Of a DNA stretch of 8,758 bases, positions 1 to 5,756 are shown in pieces (position 1 is the first letter of the stretch; each line of letters begins with the position of its first letter). The DNA is taken from assembly GCA_014380205.1 (NCBI GenBank), contig JACMKH010000227.1, positions 1-8,758 of the forward strand, read 5' to 3'. The position numbers and the translations under genes are program-made. Origin of the DNA: Sphingomonadaceae bacterium (GTDB lineage: Bacteria > Pseudomonadota > Alphaproteobacteria > Sphingomonadales > Sphingomonadaceae). The notes beneath the pieces were generated by a model. It saw only the letters and a list, made by a program, of their open reading frames with translations, was not told where the DNA came from and did not search any database.

Positions 1-205
1 CGCGCCGGCGGGCGAGGACGAGCGCGCGCTGACATCTCCGATCGACGGCATCGTCATCGGCCATTCGAACCTGCCGATCGTCAACCAGGGCGACGCGCTG
101 CTCCACATCGCCGAGCTTGAGGCCGCGACCGCCGAGGCGCACCGCGACGCGCGCGCCGAGGCGATGCTGAGCACGTACCTTCTGGACGAGGACGAGGTGA
201 TGTAG
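1..205 (+). CDS. AstE/aspartoacylase-family deacylase, C-terminal end (partial)
   Basis: The 5' end lies outside the window; 67 residues are visible, read from base 2 to the TAG at 203-205. The visible part includes SPIDGIVIGHSNLPIV near its start and GDALLHIAEL further on. It resembles the small C-terminal beta-barrel domain of the succinylglutamate desuccinylase/aspartoacylase family (zinc-dependent amide hydrolases related to M14 carboxypeptidases). The rest is an acidic, alanine-rich helix ending LLDEDEVM. The zinc ligands and catalytic glutamate would be upstream, so catalytic competence cannot be judged. The gene converges on rimK with only 11 nt between stop codons. From general knowledge, deacylases of this family often neighbour rimK and the RimB-like protease, and that context supports the call. 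The substrate is unknown. Confidence 0.72.
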   Translation, partial: APAGEDERALTSPIDGIVIGHSNLPIVNQGDALLHIAELEAATAEAHRDARAEAMLSTYLLDEDEVM

Positions 206-216
206 CCGCGCCCGGC

Positions 217-1122
217 CTATCCGCTGCCGCGCGTCCGCGTGATGCCCGGCCGGCAATTGGCCTCGATGAACGCGATGATCCGGCCCGCGACGTCCTTGCC
301 CGTCGCGGTCTCGATCCCCTCGAGCCCCGGCGAGCTGTTGACCTCCATGATCACCGGGCCATGGTTCGAGCGCAATATGTCGACGCCCGCGACGTTGAGC
401 CCCATCCAGCGCGCCGCGCGCACCGCCGTCGATCGCTCCTCGGGGGTAATTTTCACGGGCTTGGCCGAACCGCCACGGTGAAGGTTTGAGCGGAAATCGT
501 CCTCCGCACCGGTGCGCATCATCGAGGCCACCACCTTGCCGCCGATGATGAAGATGCGGATGTCGGTCCCCGCGGCCTCCTTGATGAACTCCTGGACGAG
601 GATGTTGACGCTCGCGCCGCGGAACGCCTCGATCACCGACTTGGCCGATTTCTCGGTCTCGGCGAGCACCACGCCGATGCCCTGCGTGCCCTCGAGCAGC
701 TTGATCACGACGGGCGGCCCGCCGACGCCCCTGATCACCTGATCGGTCTCGCGCGGATCGTGCGCGAACGCGGTGACGGGCAGGCCAAGCCCGTGCTTGG
801 CGAGGATCTGCATCGAGCGCAGCTTGTCGCGCGAGCGGCCGATCGCCACGCTCTCGTTCAAGGGCCATACCCCCATCATCTCGAACTGGCGCAGCACCGC
901 GAGGCCGTATTGGGTAATCGAGGCGCCGATCCGCGGGATCACCGCGTCATAGCCGGTCAGCGTCTCGCCGTTGTAGAGCGCGATCGGGCGGTGCGAGGTG
1001 ATGTTCATCGTCACGCGCAAGGTGTTGAGCACGTCGATCTCATGACCGCGCTCGCGCGCCGCCTCGACCAGCCGGCGGTGCGAATAGAGTCCGGGGTTGC
1101 GCGCGAGCATCGCGATCTTCAT
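217..1122 (-). CDS. rimK: RimK, ATP-grasp glutamate ligase (ribosomal protein S6 modification)
   Basis: The product is 301 aa, the usual length for RimK (E. coli about 300). RimK ligases use ATP to add glutamate to the C-terminus of ribosomal protein S6 and can make poly-alpha-glutamate. The protein starts [14 protein letters not shown] and carries family blocks: [10 protein letters not shown] (61-70), [15 protein letters not shown] (80-94), ATP-binding K141 followed by [12 protein letters not shown] (144-155), VQEFIKEA (177-184), [10 protein letters not shown] (209-218), and the metal-binding end with D248, E260 and N262 in VDIL and [13 protein letters not shown]. The reading frame stays open far upstream, but the ATG at 1122 matches the family start and has GGGAGG at 1132-1137, 9 nt away. 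It overlaps the stop of the protease gene by 4 bp (ATGA), so translation is probably coupled. It is the last gene of the gdhA set. The S6 target is inferred from the family. Confidence 0.95.
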   Translation of the reverse strand: MKIAMLARNPGLYSHRRLVEAARERGHEIDVLNTLRVTMNITSHRPIALYNGETLTGYDAVIPRIGASITQYGLAVLRQFEMMGVWPLNESVAIGRSRDKLRSMQILAKHGLGLPVTAFAHDPRETDQVIRGVGGPPVVIKLLEGTQGIGVVLAETEKSAKSVIEAFRGASVNILVQEFIKEAAGTDIRIFIIGGKVVASMMRTGAEDDFRSNLHRGGSAKPVKITPEERSTAVRAARWMGLNVAGVDILRSNHGPVIMEVNSSPGLEGIETATGKDVAGRIIAFIEANCRPGITRTRGSG

Positions 1123-1598
1123 CGCGCCGAGCCTCCCGTCGCGGGGGCCTTTAGTAGCCAGCGCTTGGCGCTGTTGACGATGAATCCGCGCCGCAGCGAG
1201 CGCCGCCCGATCAGCACGGGAAAGGCCATAGTTCCCCGGTTGGCGAGCGTGATCTGCGCCTCCCATGCGCGCGGGCCGAGCGCCATCCGCGTCTTGATGA
1301 CATAGCGCTGCTGGCGGTGACCGGTCGAGCTGGTGACGAGCCGGCGCTCGACAAGCGGCGCCTCGCACTCGCGCGACGCATGCCCCACCGAGCGCGCGGC
1401 GACGAAGCGCACCCAGGCCGCGCCGTCGCGCTCGAACTGGCGCACGCGCGTCGCGTGGAGCGAGGAGGTGCGCGCGCCGGTGTCGACCTTGGCGCGCATG
1501 TCGAACAGACCGAGCACGGGCAAATCGACGAGCTCGCACCAGCCGATCTCGACCGGGCCGGCGAGCCGGTGCGCCCCTGTTGCCCGTCGCGTGACCAT
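1119..1598 (-). CDS. RimB-like retropepsin-fold protease (ATP-dependent zinc protease family)
   Basis: The product is 159 aa and belongs to the family annotated as 'ATP-dependent zinc protease', whose fold is retropepsin-like; the Pseudomonas member is RimB. Visible signatures are the aspartyl-protease-type [14 protein letters not shown] (37-50, presumed catalytic D39), [19 protein letters not shown] (90-108), and the hydrophobic-glycine [12 protein letters not shown] (124-135). It has no signal peptide or membrane segment, so it is presumably cytoplasmic. Its stop overlaps the rimK start (ATGA), which argues for a shared pathway; in Pseudomonas RimB is linked to control of RimK-dependent S6 glutamylation. 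The ATG at 1598 is the only reasonable start, because an in-frame TAA lies 9-11 bases upstream (1608-1610) in the loop of a hairpin. No ordinary Shine-Dalgarno sequence is present in the last 10 nt. The processed substrate is unknown. Confidence 0.85.
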   Translation of the reverse strand: MVTRRATGAHRLAGPVEIGWCELVDLPVLGLFDMRAKVDTGARTSSLHATRVRQFERDGAAWVRFVAARSVGHASRECEAPLVERRLVTSSTGHRQQRYVIKTRMALGPRAWEAQITLANRGTMAFPVLIGRRSLRRGFIVNSAKRWLLKAPATGGSAR

Positions 1599-1601
1599 CG
1601 C

Positions 1602-1617
1602 CGCCCGTTATCGGGCG
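1602..1617 (-). promoter_or_regulatory. Perfect hairpin just before the protease start codon
   Basis: CGCCCG-ATAA-CGGGCG, read on the minus strand, gives a 6-bp GC-only stem with a 4-nt loop. It ends 3 nt before the ATG at 1598. A purine run (GGGGGA, 1620-1625) lies just upstream of the hairpin. Folding would bring that run to about 5 unpaired nt from the ATG. The hairpin could bridge the ribosome-binding site, hide the start, or terminate weakly; it lacks a U tract, which argues against an intrinsic terminator. The stem is seen directly; the role is inference. Confidence 0.45.
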
Positions 1618-1645
1618 CGTCCCCCGGGCGCAATGGCGCGGCGGT

Positions 1646-2059
1646 TCACTTGCTTCCGCGCAGCGCCTTGCGGATGACGAGCTTGAGGCCCGACCACACC
1701 GCGTCGACCGCGCAGACCTTGACGTCGACCAGTCCCATCGGCAGCGCGATCTCGCGGATCACGTCCTCGGTGATGTCGGTCTCGACCTTGGCCGCCTTCT
1801 TGGGCCACGACACCCAGATGAAGCCATCGGGATCGACCGCGGCGCGAACCTTGGCCAGCAGCATTTCGAGCTCGGAGCGGCTGGAGGCGAAGACATGGGC
1901 GGCCTCGGGCGTGTCGGGCGAGCCCTCGCGCCACTCGGGTCTTGCCTCGCGCTCGATCTCCTCGGCGACGCTCGCCGGCATCGCATGTCGCCACACCACC
2001 ATCGCGTCGCGATAGCCGAGCTTGCGCGCGAGCGGCGTCACCGAATAGCCCGCGCTCAC
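1646..2059 (-). CDS. DUF3052-like small protein
   Basis: The product is 137 aa from a GTG start. The N-terminal [19 protein letters not shown] matches the pattern of DUF3052-family proteins (aGYS.TPL..KLG), and the C-terminal half has [13 protein letters not shown] (90-102) and [21 protein letters not shown] (114-134). No catalytic motif, signal peptide or membrane segment is visible, and no biochemical function is known to me. The frame is open upstream to 2227, but that extension is an arginine/histidine-rich shadow of gdhA. The GTG at 2059 overlaps the gdhA stop (GTGA) and places the conserved SAGYS at the N-terminus. The 4-bp overlap suggests translational coupling to gdhA. The protease gene follows after 47 nt. 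Confidence 0.8.
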   Translation of the reverse strand: MSAGYSVTPLARKLGYRDAMVVWRHAMPASVAEEIEREARPEWREGSPDTPEAAHVFASSRSELEMLLAKVRAAVDPDGFIWVSWPKKAAKVETDITEDVIREIALPMGLVDVKVCAVDAVWSGLKLVIRKALRGSK

Positions 2060-3411
2060 ATCACCCCATAGGCCAGCATCGCATCGGCGACCTTCTTGAA
2101 ACCCGCGATGTTGGCGCCTTTCACATAGTTGATGTGGCCGTCGCCCCCGCCGCCATATTGGGCGCATTTGGCGTGGATGTCGCCCATGATGTCGGTGAGC
2201 AGCGTGTCGAGCTGCTTGGTGTTCCACGACACGCGCGCCGCGTTCTGGCTCATCTCGAGCCCCGAGACCGCGACCCCGCCGGCATTGGCCGCCTTGCCCG
2301 GCGCGTAGAGGATTTTCGCGTCGTGGAAGACCTCGACCCCTTCGAGCGTGGTCGGCATGTTGGCCCCCTCGGCGACCGCGACGCAGCCGTTCTTGACGAT
2401 GGTCTTCGCGGCTTCACCGTTGAGCTCGTTCTGCGTCGCGCAGGGCAGGAAAAGCTCGGCGGGGACGCCCCAAGGCGTCTTGTCCGCGTGATGGGTCGAT
2501 CCCGGAAACTCCTCGGCATATTCGGAGATGCGCCCGCGCCGCACGGTCTTGAGCGCCTTGACCCAGTCGATCTTCTCCTGGTTCATTCCCGCGGGATCGT
2601 GGATGAAGCCGTCGCTGTCCGAGAGCGTGAGCACCTTGCCGCCGCGCCTGGCGATCATCTCGGCGGCGTGCGTCGCGACATTGCCTGATCCCGAGATCAC
2701 GCAGCTGCGCCCGTCGATCTCCATGCCCGCGTGGCTGAGCATGTTGCCGAGGAAATAGACCGCGCCGTATCCGGTCGCCTCGGGGCGCATCAGGCTGCCG
2801 CCATATTCGAGCGCCTTGCCCGTCAGCACGCCCTCCCAGCGGTTGGTGATCCGCTTGTACTGCCCGAACATATAGCCGATCTCGCGCGAGCCGACGCCGA
2901 TGTCGCCCGCGGGGACGTCGGTGTCGGGACCGATGTGGCGATAGAGCTCGGTCATATAGGCCTGGCAGAAGCGCATCACCTCGGCGTCGGACTTGCCCTT
3001 GGGGTTGAAGGTCGCGCCGCCCTTGCCCCCGCCCATCGGCAGCCCGGTGAGCGAATTCTTGAAGGTCTGCTCGAAGGCGAGGAACTTGAGGACGCTCTCG
3101 GTGACGGTCGGGTGGAAGCGGATGCCGCCCTTGTAGGGGCCGATCGCGTTGTTGTTCTGGACGCGCCAGCCGCGCTGGACGCGGATGTTGTGCGCGTCGT
3201 CCTCCCAGCAGACGCGGAACGAGACGACGCGGTCGGGCTCGGCGATCCGCCGCAGGATCTGCGCGGCGTGGTATTTCTCCTTGTCCTCGATGAACTCGAA
3301 GATGTCCTGCGCGACCTCGGTCACCGCCTGGACGAACTCGGGCTGCCCCGGATTGCGCTTCTTCACCCCCTCGATGAAGCTCGCCAGATCGACATGATCG
3401 TGCACCGCCAT
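2056..3411 (-). CDS. gdhA: Glutamate dehydrogenase (hexameric, probably NADP-specific)
   Basis: The product is 451 aa (E. coli GdhA 447). It catalyses reductive amination of 2-oxoglutarate by ammonium to glutamate in the cytoplasm, using NAD(P)H. Substrate-domain blocks are GPYKGGIRFHP (91-101, K94), FKNSLTGLPMGGGKGG (117-132, probable catalytic lysine K130) and DVPAGDIGVGSREIGY (165-180, D170). The Rossmann nucleotide-binding loop is GSGNVATHAA (241-250), followed by LSDSDGF (263-269). The SDS after the second strand resembles the NADP-type enzymes, but cofactor choice from this is inference. The C-terminal part has CVAVAEGANMPTT and ANAGGVAVSGLEMSQNA. The ATG at 3411 matches the family start and has AAGGGGG about 8 nt upstream; the longer open frame to 4005 runs through the divergent gene and is not used. 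It is first in the gdhA-DUF3052-protease-rimK set. Confidence 0.96.
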   Translation of the reverse strand: MAVHDHVDLASFIEGVKKRNPGQPEFVQAVTEVAQDIFEFIEDKEKYHAAQILRRIAEPDRVVSFRVCWEDDAHNIRVQRGWRVQNNNAIGPYKGGIRFHPTVTESVLKFLAFEQTFKNSLTGLPMGGGKGGATFNPKGKSDAEVMRFCQAYMTELYRHIGPDTDVPAGDIGVGSREIGYMFGQYKRITNRWEGVLTGKALEYGGSLMRPEATGYGAVYFLGNMLSHAGMEIDGRSCVISGSGNVATHAAEMIARRGGKVLTLSDSDGFIHDPAGMNQEKIDWVKALKTVRRGRISEYAEEFPGSTHHADKTPWGVPAELFLPCATQNELNGEAAKTIVKNGCVAVAEGANMPTTLEGVEVFHDAKILYAPGKAANAGGVAVSGLEMSQNAARVSWNTKQLDTLLTDIMGDIHAKCAQYGGGGDGHINYVKGANIAGFKKVADAMLAYGVM

Positions 3412-3432
3412 TTGGACGTCCCCCCTTGCTCG

Positions 3433-3448
3433 CGCGCGGATTCGCGCG
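3433..3448 (-). promoter_or_regulatory. Hairpin in the gdhA leader
   Basis: CGCGCG-GATT-CGCGCG (plus-strand reading) is a perfect 6-bp inverted repeat with a 4-nt loop. It lies 5 nt upstream of the gdhA Shine-Dalgarno run at 3421-3427. It falls inside the transcript if the candidate promoter at 3455-3482 is correct. It may affect ribosome access, but short CG stems also arise by chance in such GC-rich DNA. Confidence 0.25.
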
Positions 3449-3454
3449 GCTGGA

Positions 3455-3482
3455 AGACTAGGCGCGTCGCCCGGCTTTGCAA
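3455..3482 (-). promoter_or_regulatory. gdhA: Candidate gdhA promoter (TTGCAA / TAGTCT, 16-bp spacer)
   Basis: On the minus strand TTGCAA (3477-3482) is followed after 16 bp by TAGTCT (3455-3460), about 44 nt before the gdhA ATG. The match to sigma-70-type boxes is only partial. TTGCAA is its own reverse complement, so it could also serve the opposite strand: on the plus strand it is followed after 17 bp by TTATCG (3500-3505), upstream of the LigM-like gene. The 183-bp divergent spacer must hold both promoters, but these exact boxes are uncertain. Confidence 0.3.
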
Positions 3483-3594
3483 GGTGGCGTCGCGCGCGCT
3501 TATCGCGAAAGAGGTTCTGGTCTAGGGAACCGCTGGGCCGATCGGGCGATTGGCCTGGTGGCGCTATGGGCGCCGAACGGAAGGATGACCGCCG

Positions 3595-5010
3595 ATGCCC
3601 GCGACCAATCTCGAACAGCTGCTCCGCCAGTCCGGCAACACCGTGGAGATGCTCCGCAACCTCCCCGCCGGGCCCAACGTCTATCCCGGCGTCCCGCCCG
3701 AGTTCACCAACTGGCGCGACGAGCAGGCCGCCTGGCAGAAGAGTTGCGTGCTGTTCGACCAGTCGTTCCACATGGCGGAGCTGCTCGTCGATGGACCCGG
3801 CGCGTTCGCGATGCTCGAGGGGCTCGCCTACAACAGCTTCAAGGGCTTCGTTCCCGACAAGGCCAAGCAGTTCGCGCCGGTCAGCCCCGCCGGCTATATC
3901 ATCGGCGACGTCATCCTCTTCTATCTCGCCGAGAACAGCTTCAACCTCGTCGGCCGCATGCCCGCGATCAATTGGGTGATGTATCACGCCGAGACCGGCG
4001 GGCACGACGTCACAGTCTCGCTCGACAAGCGCTCGGCCGACCGGCCCGATCCGTTCGGCCGGCTCAACTACCGCTTTCAGCTCCAGGGCCCGAACGCGAT
4101 GGCGACGCTAGGCAAGGCGATCGGCGAGACGCCGCCCGACCTCAAATTCTTCAACATGTGCTGGCTGACGATCGCGGGAAAGCAGGTCCGCGCGCTGCGC
4201 CACGGCATGGCGGGCCAACCGGGCTACGAGCTGTTCGGTCCGTGGGAGGACGGCGCCGCGGTCAAGGCCGCGCTGGTCGAAGCGGGCAGGGAGTTCGGCC
4301 TGCGCCAAGCCGGTGGGCGTTGCTATTCGTCGAACACGCTCGAATCGGGCTGGATCCCTTCGCCGCTCCCGGCGATCTATACCGGCGAGGAGTTGCGCGC
4401 CTATCGCGAATGGCTCCCCGCCGACAGCTATGAGGCTAACGGCTCGATCGGCGGCAGCTTCGTCTCGGACGATATCGAGGATTATTACCTCACGCCCTGG
4501 GACCTCAGCTACGGCGGCTTCGTCAAGTTCGACCATGATTTCGTCGGCCGCGCGGCACTCGAGCGCATGGCCGCGGGGCCCCATCGCAGGAAGGTCACGC
4601 TCGCGCTCGAGAATGAGGATGTGCTCGCGGCGATCGGCTCGCAGCTCGAGAAGGGGGACCGCGCGCGCTTCATCGAATTCCCCTCGGCGGTCTATGCGAT
4701 GCATCCCTATGACAAGGTGCTGACGCGCGACGGCGGAGACGCGGGAATCTCGACCTGGATCGGCTACAGCTCCAACGAGCGCAAGATGCTCACGCTCGCG
4801 ATCCTCGACGAGGCGCACGCCGAGCCGGGGACCGAGGTGATCCTCGTCTGGGGCGAGCCCGACGGCGGCAGCGCCAAGCCCGCGGTCGAGCGCCACGCGC
4901 AGTTCGAGATGCGCGCGACGGTCAGCCCGGTGCCGTACGTCGAGACGGTGCGGAAGAGCTACACCGACGCGGGCTGGCGGAAAGCGGGGGCAGGGCTCGC
5001 GGACGCCTGA
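3595..5010 (+). CDS. ligM: LigM-like tetrahydrofolate-dependent aryl O-demethylase (GcvT/aminomethyltransferase family)
   Basis: The product is 471 aa, the length I recall for LigM, vanillate/3-O-methylgallate O-demethylase of Sphingobium SYK-6. LigM moves the aryl methoxy methyl group to tetrahydrofolate in lignin-aromatic catabolism, using a GcvT-type fold. Blocks I recall as conserved include NLEQLL near the start and GNTVEMLRN (14-22), then VLFDQSFHM (52-60), FYLAENSFNLVGR (109-121), FKFFNM-type LKFFNM (183-188), LRHGMAGQPG (201-210), YSSNTLESGWIPSPLPAIYTG (244-264), GSIGGSFVSDDIEDYY, and the C-terminal VSPVPY. By recalled alignment Y244 matches catalytic Y247 of LigM, and Y30, H59 and R121 match the ligands Y31, H60 and R122. 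The ATG at 3595 has GGAAGG 10 nt upstream. No metF, folate-synthetase or ring-cleavage gene is adjacent. Family assignment is strong; the actual substrate (vanillate, methylgallate, syringate or another) is not determined. Base composition looks like that of its neighbours. Confidence 0.82.
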   Translation: MPATNLEQLLRQSGNTVEMLRNLPAGPNVYPGVPPEFTNWRDEQAAWQKSCVLFDQSFHMAELLVDGPGAFAMLEGLAYNSFKGFVPDKAKQFAPVSPAGYIIGDVILFYLAENSFNLVGRMPAINWVMYHAETGGHDVTVSLDKRSADRPDPFGRLNYRFQLQGPNAMATLGKAIGETPPDLKFFNMCWLTIAGKQVRALRHGMAGQPGYELFGPWEDGAAVKAALVEAGREFGLRQAGGRCYSSNTLESGWIPSPLPAIYTGEELRAYREWLPADSYEANGSIGGSFVSDDIEDYYLTPWDLSYGGFVKFDHDFVGRAALERMAAGPHRRKVTLALENEDVLAAIGSQLEKGDRARFIEFPSAVYAMHPYDKVLTRDGGDAGISTWIGYSSNERKMLTLAILDEAHAEPGTEVILVWGEPDGGSAKPAVERHAQFEMRATVSPVPYVETVRKSYTDAGWRKAGAGLADA

Positions 5011-5017
5011 CGCCCGC
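4999..5017 (-). terminator. Possible weak hairpin after adk, overlapping the LigM-like gene end
   Basis: Read on the minus strand just past the adk stop, GCGGGCG-TCAGG-CGTCCGC can form a 7-bp stem with one G-U pair. No proper U tract follows (the next T run is only CTTT, about 15 nt later). The structure covers the last codons of the LigM-like gene. On the plus strand the same stem has an A-C mismatch. It may slow or end spc-operon transcripts, but the evidence is thin. Confidence 0.25.
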
Positions 5018-5019
5018 GC

Positions 5020-5679
5020 TCAACCGCGTGGCTTCCCGTCGAGAATCGTCTCGATCGCGTCGTTGACCTCGGCGATGTCGGCCATGCCGTCGACGTGGCG
5101 GACGAGGCCGAGCGCCTCGTAGTGCGGCAGGATCGGCTCGGTCTTGGCGCGGTATTCGGCCATGCGCGTGCGCACGGTCTCGGCGTTGTCGTCCGGGCGG
5201 CGAGCGAACTCGGCCGAACCGCACACGTCGCACACGCCCTCGGCGGCGGGCTGCTTGAAGCGGTCGTGATAGCCCTCACCGCAGCTCGCGCAGGTGAAGC
5301 GGCCCGTGATCCGCTCGACCAGCGCCTCCTCGTCAACGACGAGCTCGATGACGTGATCGAGCCGCATCCCTTTTTCGGCGAGCAGCGCGTCGAGCGCCCC
5401 GGCCTGCGCGGTGGTGCGTGGATAGCCGTCGAGGATGAAACCCGCGCGCGCGTCCTCCTCGTCGAGCCGGGCGGAGAGAATGCCGGTGACGATCGCGTCG
5501 GAGACGAGCCCGCCCGCCTCCATCACGCGCTTGGCGCGCATCCCGACCTCGCTCCCCGCGGCGACCGCGGCGCGGAGCATGTCCCCCGTCGAAAGCTGGA
5601 CCATGCCGCGCTCGTCCTCGAGCTGGCTCGCCTGGGTGCCCTTGCCCGCGCCGGGTGGGCCTAACAGGATGATATTCAT
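5020..5679 (-). CDS. adk: Adenylate kinase with zinc-type LID
   Basis: The product is 219 aa, the long-form adenylate kinase that interconverts ATP + AMP and 2 ADP in the cytoplasm. Visible are the P-loop GPPGAGKGT (8-16), STGDMLRAA (30-38) and GFILDGYPRT (80-89, R88). The LID domain holds a four-cysteine zinc site (C130, C133, C150, C153; CASC and CDVC), and RRPDDN (160-165) and R170/R172 follow. The four-cysteine LID is common in Gram-positives and many alphaproteobacteria, unlike the E. coli enzyme. The ATG at 5679 puts MNIILLGPPGAGKGT at the N-terminus; a TTG 15 nt upstream is a poorer choice. The gene is 77 nt downstream of secY, as expected for the spc operon. Its stop is 9 nt from that of the convergent LigM-like gene, leaving no room for a separate terminator. 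Confidence 0.96.
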   Translation of the reverse strand: MNIILLGPPGAGKGTQASQLEDERGMVQLSTGDMLRAAVAAGSEVGMRAKRVMEAGGLVSDAIVTGILSARLDEEDARAGFILDGYPRTTAQAGALDALLAEKGMRLDHVIELVVDEEALVERITGRFTCASCGEGYHDRFKQPAAEGVCDVCGSAEFARRPDDNAETVRTRMAEYRAKTEPILPHYEALGLVRHVDGMADIAEVNDAIETILDGKPRG

Positions 5680-5756
5680 GCGCCCTGCCCCCAAAGTACA
5701 CTCAAAGTACAGCCCAAAACCGAGCCTCTATATCGTTCCGTCTCCGTAACGATCGC
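5680..5756 (-). promoter_or_regulatory. secY-adk spacer with hairpin and AT-richer leader
   Basis: This 77-bp spacer is AT-rich compared with its surroundings. Read toward adk it holds an imperfect hairpin CGTTACG-GAGA-CGGAACG (5734-5751, one mismatch), then a TATAGA that could be a -10 box (5727-5732) with no convincing -35 partner. Two direct repeats follow, then a G-rich stretch before the adk ATG. An internal adk promoter is possible but unproven. Confidence 0.3.
5692..5711 (-). repeat. Two perfect 9-bp direct repeats in the adk leader
   Basis: CAAAGTACA occurs at 5692-5700 and again at 5703-5711, separated by CT, giving an 11-bp period. On the adk sense strand this reads TGTACTTTG twice, ending 12 nt before the ATG. 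The spacing of one helical turn would suit a protein binding the same face of DNA, or a repeated RNA element. No regulator is recognised. Confidence 0.5.

Noticed and set aside
1123..1539. N-terminal extension of RimK to 1539
   Set aside because: The added residues are arginine/alanine-rich and overlap the protease gene in another frame; the ATG at 1122 gives the exact RimK length.
2060..2227. Longer start for the DUF3052-like gene at 2227
   Set aside because: The extra 56 residues are a frame shadow of gdhA; the GTG at 2059 overlapping the gdhA stop gives the family N-terminus.
3412..4005. N-terminal extension of glutamate dehydrogenase to 4005
   Set aside because: The extension runs antisense through the LigM-like gene and has no family similarity; the ATG at 3411 has a good ribosome-binding site and the expected N-terminus.
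3477..4433. 318-codon plus-strand frame overlapping the LigM-like gene
   Set aside because: Arginine-rich composition without domains, in a different frame from a well-supported gene on the same strand.
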